Source: Spinacia oleracea
Taxonomy: Eukaryota > Streptophyta > Magnoliopsida > Caryophyllales > Amaranthaceae
Direction: 5' to 3'
DNA length: 64,000 nucleotides
Assembly: GCF_020520425.1 (NCBI RefSeq)
Contig: NC_079490.1
Location: forward strand, 37,654,723-37,718,722
Shown: positions 48,361-61,909 of the stretch, piece by piece
How the letters are laid out: each line of letters starts with the position of its first letter
How positions within the stretch are numbered: position 1 is the first letter of the stretch
Notes under the pieces: generated by a model
Seen by the model: the letters and a program-made list of their open reading frames with translations, nothing else
The model's database searches: none
Told to the model about the DNA's origin: nothing
Translations under genes and position numbers: made by a program

Positions 48361-49009
48361 CTATATATATATAAGGAAGATTTTACAATAGATACATTAA
48401 AATTGATTATGCTGACTTCAAAGTATTTTATTTTTTAATTATAATTAGTTTTTCAATAAAAATAAATGCATTAAAAATACCCCACTTTCATATTCTAAGC
48501 ATCCACGTTCTTATAAGCAGTTTTTATCACTGACAAAAAAAATGAACAAAATTTCTGAAACATCAATCCAAAATTGATGTTCTTGTTATGAAATTAACGA
48601 TTTGAGATCCTCCTAATCGGGGTTTTGGTAAATTGTCTGAAACTTCAATTCAAAATCGATCGCTATTGCCAGAAGTTGGTAGGGGTGGATGTTGCAGAGA
48701 GAATTGCATATTATGGGATAACATCAAATTTGATGAGCTATTTAATTGGACCGTTGGGGAATAGTAGGCGTTTGTTAGGAGTTTCTCCAGGATCAAGAAT
48801 CAGAAAATATCAAAAAATTAAATTAAGATTGAACTTGTTAAGTTAATGGAGGAGGATTTCTAATTTATTTTTTAAAAAAAATATATTTATTCATGAATAA
48901 AAAGTCAGCATAATTTGATGAGTCAACAAAGATAAAGGGTTGAGATTCATTTTATTATGGTGGCTACCATTTTATGGTAGCCATTGAAAAATCTTCCTAT
49001 ATATAATAG
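48361..49009. mobile_element. Small TIR-like element carrying a transporter gene fragment
   Basis: CTATATATATATAAGGAAGATTTT at the left and its imperfect complement (AAATCTTCCTATATATAATAG) at the right delimit about 650 bp. A 10-bp hairpin TGGCTACCAT/ATGGTAGCCA lies at 48961-48983. No obvious target duplication, so the class (MITE or Helitron-like) is undecided. Confidence 0.45.
48685..48765 (+). pseudogene. Captured exon fragment of an NRT1/PTR-family (NPF) transporter
   Basis: The frame reads VDVAERIAYYGITSNLMSYL and continues IGPLGNS. This is the highly characteristic early segment of NPF nitrate/peptide transporters (consensus ERxAYYGIxxNLxxYLTxxLG). Nothing before or after it is transporter-like, so it is an isolated fragment inside the TIR-like element. 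Confidence 0.7.
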
Positions 49010-49104
49010 CTGTTTTTTTTAATTATTGCCTAACTATTAGAGTGATATGGTAATTAATTATTGCGGTATACGTTACTTCAAATGGGAATAAATACATATC
49101 TGAA

Positions 49105-49265
49105 CCATAATGACCAATGGCTTAGGCCTCATGTCTCACTGGTCTTGCATTGAACGTTACACATCAGCGCCCTGGGTTCGAATTTGGATACGAGCATATT
49201 TCAACGCGTATTATAAGAAACACATACACTACCCAAAACCTTTTTTTTAAAAGTTTTTTTTTTTT
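49105..49265 (+). mobile_element. SINE-like sequence with Pol III box B
   Basis: TGGCTTAGGCCTC (about 49121) resembles a box A, and GGTTCGAAT (49175-49183) is a good box B about 50 bp later. The segment runs into T/A-rich homopolymers. It does not fold as a tRNA by eye. Confidence 0.35.
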
Positions 49266-49880
49266 CAAAAAAAAACTTAAAAATTATATTGTCTTTTTCA
49301 GTTCACCGATTTACAATTAAAATTTTATTATTTTTATTATTTTTTCGCCTATGACCAGGTAACTATATTTTTGCAAATTTAAAAAATTAAAATTCACTTG
49401 CTTTCAACTTCGGTATCATCGCCATCTAAGAACAATGAAAAAATCTTCAGAAAAATTCGATTAATCAACACACCGACCAGGAAGCAATAAGCGCAGAAAA
49501 TTTGAAACTACTCTTCGTGTAGGAATGTAAGAAAACGGGAGAGGAGATGACTTGGTGTGAAACTACAAACTCCGCATTTGGGTATTACCTTGGAAACATC
49601 GAAAACACAGAGAAAAAAAAAAGGGGGGAAAAAAAGGACTGAGTTTTGAAATTCAAATTGCAAAAGGGGTTTGAAATTTTGGAAGCTGAGTTGAGAGGGT
49701 TATGATGACTATACGCTGAATAGGATAAAAATGACCAACCAAAGCCTGGGGTAAGCTGACTGGTTTTACCCCCAGTCTATCTGTGGGTTTTGCGGTTTTA
49801 TGCTAAAGGCTCAGCAGACATTTTCGTTCTCGAACATTTACACATATTAATATAATATACTGGATTATTCTGAAGTAATA
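49266..49880. other. AT-rich intergenic with a possible TE end
   Basis: No gene. At 49735-49790 GGGGTAAGCTGACTGGTTTTACCCCC resembles, in inverted order, the sequence at 8800-8850; both could be termini of one repeat family. Confidence 0.3.
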
Positions 49881-49882
49881 TA

Positions 49883-50155
49883 CTCCCTCCGTCCCTTAAT
49901 ACTTGCAGCGCTTCTATAAATGAAATTTTTTACCAATATTATATTATTTCTCACACTTACCTACTTATCTGCCTACACCCCTACTCCCTACAAAAAAATC
50001 ATTTTAAAATTCACACCCGTCACTCACCACTCCCTACCCCTTACACATTTCCCATTAATTATATTAAAAAATACCCTGCTATCAACTAACACACGTTAAA
50101 TTAATAAGTCAATTCAAGTGTTTTAAAATACCCTACTATTAAGGGACGAAGGGAG
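49883..50155. mobile_element. Stowaway/mariner-type MITE
   Basis: 273 bp, ends CTCCCTCCGTCCCTTAATA and TATTAAGGGACGAAGGGAG, with TA on both sides. Both flanks carry ACTGGATTA(T/G)TCTGAAG (49857-49875, 50157-50173), so the target region contained or acquired a short direct repeat. Confidence 0.82.
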
Positions 50156-50469
50156 TACTGGATTAGTCTGAAGCAGTTAGGAGTGTGTTTGCAGAATTAT
50201 AAGTGTGAATTACAACCAGATAATTTGTTTGCAGAATACTCCATAATAAACTGCAAACAAATTATTTGTTGTTTATTTTTATTCAGTACCTGATGATATG
50301 TTTACCATAGTTTAGAACATGACAACATAACATACTCGTACGAAAGACTGAGGGATAATACATAAATATGCATTTGTGATTTTGTGCTACACTCTACACA
50401 GTTAAAAAGACTTGAAAAAAAAAAGTTGAAGTTAGAACTTTTCCTGTAATACAGATTACAGAATACAGA

Positions 50470-51789
50470 CTACGGAGAACCATCTTTGTCCTTGTCCTCG
50501 CTTTCGCTCCCATCATCGTCTCCGTCTTCATCTTCGTTCCCGTCTTCATCATCGTCTCCGTCTTCATCTTCGTTCCCATCCTCGTCCTCAGAGCTAGGCG
50601 TTGCCATCATATAATCCTCAATATCTCGTATTATTTGTCGACGTGAAACCCGGCGTTTTTCTCTTAGTTGGCGAATCTGCTCATTAAATTCGGATTTCAT
50701 TCTTTTATATTGGGATGAATCTGTACTAGAACTAGAACTAGAACTAGAACTAGAACTAATATTATTCTCTTCCCGAAGCATATCCTCGAGTACACACCCG
50801 AGAAGGACTTTAGTTAGTTCACCACTATCTGGAATTGAATTGCGTAAGCTGTTCTCACACGCTTTATTCCGAGTACCAGCAGTAGATAGTTCACTGTTTT
50901 CAGAAGTACATTCTTGTTCAGGATTCGTTGGTTCAGACGATTCTTGAGAGGGTTCTGATTCTTGACGGGATGTTTCGGTATCTTCCCTATTTCCAGAAGA
51001 AACTATTTTTGTATTGTAGCTTGAATTCTGTTGTCGATTTGTAATACTAGCCTGCTTTCTATTCTGTCGAAAATTTGGACGATTAGGGTTTCTTTGGTTC
51101 GGATTGTCTGGAAAATTGGGACGATTTGGGTTTGTTTGGTTCGGATTTTTCATACGCGTATGAAAATTAGGGGGGAAATTGAAATTTTCATTGGGTTGGA
51201 CATTATCTGGATTGGTTTGGTTTGGATGTGGAAAATTTGGACAAGGATGGAAATTATTCGGAATTGTTTGGCTTGGAAAGTTTTGATTAGGTTGAAATGG
51301 ATTTGGATGAAGAGGGAGATATGGATTGGGTAAATTATGATTAGGTTGGCAATTGTTTGGGTTTGAATAGTGTGTGAAATTAGGATCTGGAAAGTTTGTA
51401 TGTGACTGGAAATTATTGGGATTTCTTTGGTTTGGATAAAGTGGGAAATTTGGATATGGAAGATTTTGATTAGGTTGGAAATTATTTGGGTTTGTATGGT
51501 TTGGATAGTGAGAGAAGTTATTGGGAATTTGAAAATTAGGATTGGGTTGGGGATCATTTGGGCTCATTTGGTTTGACTGATGATGAGGAGGAGGATTAGG
51601 ATGATTTCCAGTATTTGAAGTTGTTTTTGGACGTTGAGTATTTTTGGGATTTGGATAATTTGAATCCATATTGAGAAAGTTTGGATTGGGTTGGGGATTA
51701 GTTGGGTTCATTTGGTTTGGATGATTTCCAGTATTTGGAGTTGTTTTAGGACGTTGACTATTTCTGGGGTTTGGATCATTTGAATCCAT
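50470..51789 (-). CDS. Asn/Pro-rich low-complexity protein with acidic C-terminus (paralogue B)
   Basis: The 439-aa single-exon ORF begins MDSNDPNPRNSQRPKTTPNT. The first 40 residues are duplicated (second start-like MDSNYPNPKNTQRPKTTSNT at 51669), including 5'UTR-like bases, so the second Met may be the older start. The body has NPNNFQ.N.N repeats as in paralogue A. A Gln/Asn/Ser-rich middle, a helical basic stretch (QIRQLREKRRVSRRQIIRDI) and Glu/Asp-rich repeats (NEDEDGDDDEDG) close the protein. Upstream bases also match paralogue A (TAGCCGTTGATATTGTCTTTT versus TAGCCGTTAATACTACATTTT, in part), indicating duplication of the whole gene with its promoter. Function unknown. Confidence 0.5.
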   Translation of the reverse strand: MDSNDPNPRNSQRPKTTPNTGNHPNQMNPTNPQPNPNFLNMDSNYPNPKNTQRPKTTSNTGNHPNPPPHHQSNQMSPNDPQPNPNFQIPNNFSHYPNHTNPNNFQPNQNLPYPNFPLYPNQRNPNNFQSHTNFPDPNFTHYSNPNNCQPNHNLPNPYLPLHPNPFQPNQNFPSQTIPNNFHPCPNFPHPNQTNPDNVQPNENFNFPPNFHTRMKNPNQTNPNRPNFPDNPNQRNPNRPNFRQNRKQASITNRQQNSSYNTKIVSSGNREDTETSRQESEPSQESSEPTNPEQECTSENSELSTAGTRNKACENSLRNSIPDSGELTKVLLGCVLEDMLREENNISSSSSSSSSSSTDSSQYKRMKSEFNEQIRQLREKRRVSRRQIIRDIEDYMMATPSSEDEDGNEDEDGDDDEDGNEDEDGDDDGSESEDKDKDGSP

Positions 51790-52899
51790 ATTGAGAAAGT
51801 TTGTAGAATGATATTTGAGAGAAACTGAAAAAATGGAGCTGAGTGACTGAATGGGAATATGAATCTGTATAAACTAGTGAGAAATGTAGCCGTTGATATT
51901 GTCTTTTCAAAAGTAGTTGCATTGTTTATCAGCCTTTTCTGTTTCCTACCCATACTAATAATTAGCACTTAGCAGACAGAAATTTAGTTGAACATATTCA
52001 GTTGGTGATGTCTTCTTCTCAGGTAACAGTAGATTGTGATGATTTTAACGTGGGCCGACTTAGACATAGCACCGTGCTCTGGATTTGCCAGTATGGTGTT
52101 CTTGGGAGCACGGTAAGCCGGTAATATGGTACGGAGTATAATTGGCCACTTACTGTCTGTTGACAGATTATACATTCTGGACTTTTATGGTAAGTTGAAA
52201 AAGTATAACTAACTTGTCTCTATTTAGTGTACTTGACAAGGGTTGACTGTTGACAACCCTATGGGTTAAACAAACATTTATAAGGAGTCTAATTTACGAT
52301 TAGAAAAAGGACGGAATTGTGAAGTCTGATAATGCCGGGATGATAACAAGGTATTTTCGGGTTTAAAGTATTCATAAAGCTGTATAAGTTAAAGTTAGTG
52401 ATATGTTTTATAGGTGCTGATACTCAACAAACTGGTGCTAGTATTTCATTGTAGATTATATTGTAATATTGTTGTTGTTGTTGTTGTTAAGGAGCAGTTT
52501 GTCATAAGCTCCTCCGTAATACATAAGTTGAGCCTTACCTGAATAATTACTTGGTAGAGGAACTGTTTGGATTCAAACCCACATTGTTAGCATTATCTGC
52601 TCTTCCTAATTCATGCAAATGAACAGAATCTAATTGATGACCTTACGTTTTATGAACTTGTGAGGAGTGACTATGTAGAAAATTAAATGTAAGCATTTCA
52701 ATGAATATCATATATTATCTGCTGGTTTGAAGTTCACTTGTCGGTTCTCACTCTTATTATTGTTTGTTGTTATTCAATGTTTTTTTAAACGTACTACTTA
52801 ATCTGTTATCCAATTATTTGAATTTAAAAGCATTGCTGTACATAGTTCTAAACTTCTAATGCCCACAATTTGGACTTTTGTGCATTTTATCTGTTGTAG
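51790..52899. other. Intergenic, with (GTT)n microsatellite
   Basis: Contains (TTG)n at about 52468-52490. No gene recognised. Confidence 0.4.
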
Positions 52900-53049
52900 G
52901 AAAGAGATATGAGGGTGGAATGAGGTTCCTAATTACGGAGTAGTTGCATTACAAAATTTATCTGCATCTGGTGTATATGAAACAAATGGAGTTGGGAACA
53001 ATGTTGTCTGTTGCTCAAACCCTGTTTACAGCGTTGCAGTGTATACCGA

Positions 53050-53458
53050 CAACGTTGCATGGCTGAAGTCACTACCTATGGAGGATCTACAGTTTGTTAG
53101 TGAGATAGATAATGTGTGATAAGGTGCTGGAGATCGAATTTGTCACAAGTTGAAGATATTTTCAGCAGCTGCTCGTCTTCTCTGAGAACACTGAGGAGTT
53201 TTATCTAGGGAGATTTATCTAAGGGTTTGGAGCATCTTACTGAAGTGGAGATGCTAGTTATAAAGGATAACCCCAATATAAGCAGTCAGCAGTCTTGAAG
53301 ATGAGAATGGGATGCCTTCATCATAATTCATAACTTTTGTTCCTTGAGCTTGGAGTTTCTTCCAAATCTAGCGTTTGACCTCCCTCCATTCTCTTACAAT
53401 CAAGGGATGTGAAGAACTGGTTATGCTGCCGCAATCATTGCTCAAACTCACGTCTTAA
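53050..53458 (+). pseudogene. Relic of NBS-LRR-type leucine-rich repeats
   Basis: Short LRR-like pieces appear in order but in changing frames: WLKSLPMEDLQFVS (about 53058), SSLRTLRSFI, GDLSKGLEHLTEVEMLVIKD, SLEFLPNLA, and finally LTSLHSLTIKGCEELVMLPQ at 53375-53434 with SLLKLTS following. Spacing and the LTIKGCEEL / LP pattern are typical of the C-terminal LRRs of CC-NBS-LRR resistance proteins. Stops and indels separate the pieces, and no NB-ARC motif is visible upstream. Confidence 0.6.
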
Positions 53459-53465
53459 AATAAAC

Positions 53466-55560
53466 CAGGTATGGTGTACTGTAGGCCGGATAGCTACACT
53501 TAATTCTATTTCATATTGAGTATTCTCTACTCTTGAACAAATAATTTCTCTATGGACCTGATACCGTGTAAATACTTTTAACTTTTTCATACTATAGATA
53601 ACAACTAATGACCTTGTCAATTCTTCAAATTTTTGTTCAAGGAAACAAACACTCAGGGATGTAGCTGGAAATCTCTACTGTATAAAGTTTACATGTTACG
53701 ATTGAATAATGGATAGGGCATGTCTGCATGAAAAATCCATGTTATTTTATTTTCACAAGTATGATAAACAATTTAATATATCGTGGTGATGAGAGTTGAG
53801 ACTAGCTAGAAATGGTATGCAGAAGATTTCTATCGTATATATGAGTTTTGTAGAAGATTACTCTCTGCCCTTCAAGTCTTCAACCCCACTATAGAACTTT
53901 TTGCTACCACTGTTATGTCTGCAGTTGAAAAAGGAAATCTGAAAAGGCGATAGTAAATCTTGATTCTGTGTTACAACTTACATGCAAGCTGTTATTTGCT
54001 GGATTGGTGTATGTTGAGGGATAAATTATTCTTGTTATATGTAGTGGTTTACTGATTTGAATATGCTTTAGAACTGTAAAACATCTTAGTCTTTTAAGTG
54101 CTACTAATTACTACGGTTCACAACTTTATGTAGGGTATTATTTATGTCCCGATGTAGAGACAACAACACAGCCCTCTGAAAGCCTCTCATCAACATTAAA
54201 CAAATTCTCCTCTCCCCTTTGGGATGAATGCATAGGTCGGATTAACATCCATGAAAATAGGTTGTAATTCTGCCTATTTGATATTAACCTTAGTCCCAAA
54301 ATGATTTGGAGTGAATGATATTGTTAAGAGTGTTTCAGTTTGTGTTTATTACCATATCTAAATTTGTGCTAATTTTTGGATGTTTGTGATTTGTTTTGTT
54401 CATTTTCTTGTAGGAGGACTTGCCTCTGAGACATGTTTGGAAAAATGCTATTGTTCTGTTCAAATCTCCAGTTTCCTTACTTCCTTCTGGCACAGGTTTC
54501 AGTTTACTTGATTACAGACTAAACTGGGTCAGCGGGTCATCCCCTTTGTGTTTATATTTTATAAGGTGAGGGATTGGATTAATCACATCTGTTACATTTT
54601 ATAACCCTCTTTCCCCTGACTCATATAAACTCCTTCTATTCCCTATATTAAATGTAGCCCATTTACCGATTCCTTTGACTCTAACACACTCAAACTCATT
54701 GAATGTCTCAATCCAAGGTCAGAAATTCAAAAGAATTTCGGTTGTTCTTCAAGGTAATTAATACACTTATACTATTCAATGAATTCTGCATCCCTTGTTA
54801 CCCATGTAGAGAAGATACAACGAACTCAGTTTATACGTGTGACAACAATAACTGAGCTGTATGTTTAATGAGCTATCATAAGATGTTTGCCTCATTTGTA
54901 AGTGAAGTTCTGGTTTGTGCAGTAAAGTTATCATTTGATTTTGAAGCAGACAAGATATTCAAGCTTTTCCAATAAATCTTGTCAACGTATCAGACAATTT
55001 CTGTTTCTGCTATATTGCTAAGATCAGGAATCGACCCGCGGTCTAGAGATTGAAGCTCATGAGCAAACTAGAAGATCGAACTAAACACTCTCTATTTGCA
55101 TATTCTTTCCCAGAAAGTTACTAGACAATAATGTAGACCCAAACTAAGGCATTTTCAGTAGCGCTGGGAAGGACCAGAGATATGATTAGCATAATTCAAA
55201 AATATTTTTTATAATTTTAATAGGATAAGTGGTGAACTTGACCATTTTGAGGTTACAAGTCACAACTGCTTAGAATTTGTAACAAAAACAACACAAATCA
55301 TCTTATCTGAAATGACCACATAAATCTTGCATTTAGGTTGGGTTTTATTTTGTTGGTTTGTTCAAATATGTGGTCATATACTCATATATGTTGGGTTTTT
55401 GTTGCTATGTGGCTTTCTAACATTGCATGTAATAGGTTCATTTGTATGTTCATTCACTCTAAATGTGATTTGATTACATTATCGTTGAACACACTATCTT
55501 ATATTCTTATATTGACCTGTTCCACAACAATAAATATGGTGGATTAAAGCTCGTTTATAA
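53466..55560. other. Intergenic, no gene recognised
   Basis: AT-rich, possibly flanking remains of the LRR relic. A Stowaway-like CTCCTTCTATTCCCTATATTAAATG at 54628 is an isolated end. Confidence 0.35.
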
Positions 55561-55566
55561 ATAAAA

Positions 55567-55592
55567 CTAGCGTAAGATCCGTGTAACGCACG
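55567..55592 (-). mobile_element. Helitron-like 3' terminus (minus strand)
   Basis: Read on the minus strand: a short hairpin CGTGCGTTACACG, then GATCTTACG, then CTAG followed by T. This hairpin-plus-CTRR end is typical of plant Helitrons. The 5' TC end was not identified. Confidence 0.4.
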
Positions 55593-56002
55593 AATGAGAT
55601 TAAATTTGTTTAAGGAGTATTATTAATTACTCGTAAATTCTAATTTATAAATAGAAAATATTTTTAATAAACTAAAATAGAGTTATATTCCTTGTGTGTA
55701 TTTGAGAAAGTATAAGGTACAAATTATAATAGTGAGAATTTACTGTCAAAGTTTTCATACTTTGGACACATATTCCAAGGCGTAAAGAACTTTTAGGAAC
55801 AGAGGTAGTACTAGCTAGCCCGTTCCCAAAATTTCTTACACTTACTATTTGCATGCCAATAAGTGGGAAAATGAGTGGTTGTACATTGTCCAACCATATA
55901 AGGGGGCGCAAATTAATATTTCGTCCGTTTCACAACAGATGCAACATTTTGACTTTTCAAAATATTCATTTATTAATTTTGAATATATTTATCCCTATTG
56001 TA

Positions 56003-56242
56003 CTCCCTTTGTTTCGAAATAATGGAGACAACTTACCTTTTCACGTTTTTTGACATTAATATCTCTAATTTTGTATTCGTAAAAATTATAAAAATTATTT
56101 TTCCGAAAGTACATATGACGAATCAAACAAGACCCCACACGACTATATTTTTTCTTACCCATAAATCACAAATGATAGTCAAATTGACATTTGTGAATAG
56201 GTCAAAAGTCAAAGTGTTCCTATTATTTCGAAACGAAGGAAG
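56003..56242. mobile_element. Eroded Stowaway-like MITE
   Basis: CTCCCTTTGTTTCGAAATAATGG at the left is matched by the inverted TATTATTTCGAAACGAAGGAAG at the right. The left flank is TA; the right TA is lost. Confidence 0.6.
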
Positions 56243-56410
56243 CGGCGCCAAAAATGATTATCCATTTTACCTTTACTTAAATCAGAAAAATATATTAAAT
56301 AAATTTTACACAAAAAATCAAATCACCAAATATTAAACGTACGGAAAAATCTCAATCAAAAGGTAAAAATTAGAATCAATTATTATTGTATATGCATTTT
56401 TAAATTACAA

Positions 56411-56437
56411 GCACGCATTGTGTGCAAAGGAAACTAG
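56411..56437 (+). mobile_element. Helitron-like 3' terminus (plus strand)
   Basis: GCACGCATTGTGTGC (6-bp stem with one wobble), then AAAGGAAA, then CTAG followed by T. It faces away from the similar end at 55567. Confidence 0.4.
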
Positions 56438-57658
56438 TCTAATACGTAAATATAAATTTTGCGTTTTTAATTGTTATTGGGGTTAATATCAATATATATA
56501 TTTTCAGAATATCTATTTTCTAATTTTTTTTATTAATATGTAATTAAAGATGTCAAAGTTAATGTATGAACAATATAAAAAGTCAGAATGATACATCTAT
56601 GGTGAAACAGAGGAAAAACTTGTATGAAAGTATTGTGAGTGGCTAAGTTGTGGTGAATTCTCATACTAAAATATTGCAAGTTAGATGTTGTGGTGGGAAA
56701 AAACGAGAGTATAAATGTAAAATTTATATGCCAAAAATGTAATAAAGTAGAGTGTAGGAACAGACTAAATCGGAAGCGTAAAAAAACTTCCAGGAACGTA
56801 AGTAGTGTTTGTTATTTGTTCGTATTTGTTATTTGTTATTTATTACTTATTTATGTGTTCGTTTGTTCTCTCTCTCTCCCACTTCTCCTTATCTTTTTAG
56901 GGATTACAAAAGTTAGGGTTTCTTAAGCCGGAACCAAATTTCTTAATTTTTATTTTACTATATTCACTCAATTTTATTTCTATTTTTGCATTTGATCTCA
57001 ATAAAACTATATATTCACAGTGTGGTAAGTATCCCTATGGTGGGTTTAATTCTAGTTAAGTTTTGTGTGTTTAGTTTAGTTTAGGTTGTTTCTCTGATAA
57101 ATATTTGGGTGGGATCGAAAAGCATGTCAATATTTCAACTACAATCAGACGAATTAGTCATAAACCATATTTATAAAGGGTACAACATATGTATAGAGCC
57201 CATCGACGAAAAAGATTGTAAATCACAGTGATATAAAAGGGGTATACAAAATGTTCGATATACTATGATCGTATGGTGAAAGGAAGTTTTTTCTTATTCG
57301 ATTGTTAGATTCAAATATTTATGCAAATGTCGTATGATTTTTTATCAATGAATTAATTAAATTATATAAAAAAAAGAAATTTATTTATTTAAGTTTAATA
57401 ATGTCCTGTCCCGTTCATAACACTCCGTTTAGTTCATTCAGCTTAAAAGAACAGAACCTAAATCCTTTCTGTTTTAAACCGGAATGCAATGGTTTGGGGT
57501 TGTAATATTGTCGTATTAGTTTGATTAAAATTCTTTCGTATTCGAGTACTTTCAATGGTCAAGGTGTGTTTCTTACATTCTTACATTAAAATGTTTTTAT
57601 ATTTTAAATATTTAAGTATTTTATTAGACGGGTATGACTAAATATTTACGTTATATTA
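56438..57658. other. Intergenic, AT-rich
   Basis: No gene or clear repeat ends recognised. Confidence 0.35.
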
Positions 57659-57965
57659 CCTCCATTTTATAATGATATTTACACTTACTATTTGTACAAA
57701 AATATTAAGATAAAAAGGGAAAAGTGTGTAAAAGGTGGATGGATATAATAAAATATAGATAAAGTAAGAGAAATGTATAAAAAAGTAGGTGAGTGTAAAG
57801 AAAAAGTAAATAAAGTAAGATAAAGTGAGTAGAAAAATTGTAAATGTTGTAGGGTAAGAAAGGATAAGGTAGTAAATTTTAATGTCGAAAAATAGAATAA
57901 AACACAATGTAAAAGACACTATGATATAGACTAAAATGAAAAGTGTAATTTTGAAACGAAGGAAG
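57659..57965. mobile_element. Eroded Stowaway-like MITE
   Basis: CCTCCATTTTATAATGATATTTACAC and the inverted GTGTAATTTTGAAACGAAGGAAG, with TA on both sides. Confidence 0.55.
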
Positions 57966-58117
57966 TACTAATTAACCTTTTACCTTAATCAACTGATTCA
58001 ACACTGTATTATTTTGGAACAAATTATACTCCAAAATAAGGGAAATGAGAAAGAAAATAAACTTATACTTGTATCTATTTATATATTTTTTTATTGAAAA
58101 GAAATCCAACAATAATA

Positions 58118-58345
58118 CTTTATCCGTCTTTTAGATGACACGATTATTTAGGCATGTTTGCTGATACACGATTTTAATCATTAATATCTCTAACTATGGA
58201 TTAAAAAATATATAAAAAATATTTATTGAGACGAATCTAACATTAAAAATATATGACTGTCACAAAAGGAAGTCAAAAGATATTGTGTAATTTGTGTTAA
58301 TAATATAAAAACCCAATAGTGTCATCTAATAAGAAAATGAGGAAG
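58118..58345. mobile_element. Eroded Stowaway-like MITE
   Basis: CTTTATCCGTCTTTTAGATGACAC and the inverted GTGTCATCTAATAAGAAAATGAGGAAG, with TA flanks (58116-58117, 58346-58347). It lies about 0.3 kb upstream of the GapA start codon. Confidence 0.6.
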
Positions 58346-58528
58346 TAATATCTTGGACAAATTGATGGGTTGAGAGTTTGGGTAACAAAAGAGAGGTTGA
58401 GTTTAGAATAGGTGAGGTATTGGCCCACTTAAAATGAGTATGTGGAAACCAATAAGATTTGACAGAATAAGAAATGGTTGTAGAAAATAAAATGAGAACC
58501 ATACGTTGATCGAGAGGCTATCAATTAT

Positions 58529-58534
58529 CTTATC
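58529..58534 (-). promoter_or_regulatory. I-box-like GATAAG upstream of GapA
   Basis: GATAAG on the minus strand, about 140 bp before the ATG. I-boxes recur in light-regulated plant promoters including GAPDH; a six-base match alone is weak. Confidence 0.3.
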
Positions 58535-58640
58535 TTGATATTTTTATGGCTTGTAATAACGTCTTCTTTCTTGAACATAATAACATCATCTTATACTTCC
58601 ACTGCTTCACTCCTACTGTCTAAGTTGCTGCTGCTACATC

Positions 58641-58671
58641 AAGACTCAAGACTCAAGACTCAAGACTCAAG
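58641..58671 (+). repeat. Heptamer tandem repeat in the GapA 5' leader
   Basis: AAGACTC repeats four times plus a partial unit, ending three bases before the GapA ATG. It sits exactly where ribosomes scan and will be length-variable. Confidence 0.85.
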
Positions 58672-58674
58672 AGC

Positions 58675-61074
<2,400 letters not shown>

Positions 61075-61909
61075 ATTCATCTATCATGTTAATCAAAACC
61101 AAACTCACTCTTTTCTCTCATTCATCATACTTAGTACGTACAATTATCACCAATTTTCCCATGTTGCTACTACTTAATTGTTTTCATCTTTTTGTAATAA
61201 GAGATAACTTTCCAAATTTGTATAGAGCAGAATTCAGATGTTTATGCATATATTAATATTATGTGGGAGAAACAAATTAAATCCTTAATTTGCTAGCTTT
61301 GTGGAAGATGGGCAACTATATTGCTCCACATCGTCGGTTGATGTTTGACTCTATTTTCTTACCCTGCAATATATTAGAACATGTATCCTACTTTACTACT
61401 TAAATATCATAACCAATGATGTCTTGCCCTATTGGTTAAAATTGAGGGCTTGTGTAAAATAGTTCTCAGGTTCGAATCTCCATGCCCCCATTTGATACCA
61501 TAATGTTGTTTGTATGAGTGCCTTAAAGAGAAGGAAAGTGTAAGTTGAAGCTAGTGGATGGTTACTAGCATGTTATGTATCGTAGCCCACTTTGCAAAGC
61601 ATGTTTGCATTGTCCTCTCATTTATTGTTGAAGCTTTACCTGTATAGTTTGTTTGCAAGCATTTTCTAGAATTAGACCAAGTCTAAAGTAGGATGAATCA
61701 TTTGTATTTTAAGCACGTTGACTACACACATCGATAGAAGATATCATGTCATTAAGTGAACTTGGTTAGGCTTAGTAAGCCTTAGAAAGACACTCAAAAC
61801 ATGTTTTCTTATTTTAACTTTTATGTCTGCTCGTGCGTATGGGATTGGATCTTGTCACCACCTTTAAACTTGATCATGCTTTCGCTTGCATCATTGCTTT
61901 GTATGTACT
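61075..61909. other. GapA 3' flank
   Basis: 3'UTR and intergenic DNA. At 61432-61478 a box A-like TGGTTAAAATTG and a good box B GGTTCGAATC suggest a tRNA-derived SINE remnant. No cloverleaf can be drawn, so it is not a tRNA gene. Confidence 0.4.

Noticed and set aside
61420-61500. Possible tRNA gene
   Set aside because: Box A/B-like motifs but no cloverleaf stems; better explained as a SINE remnant.
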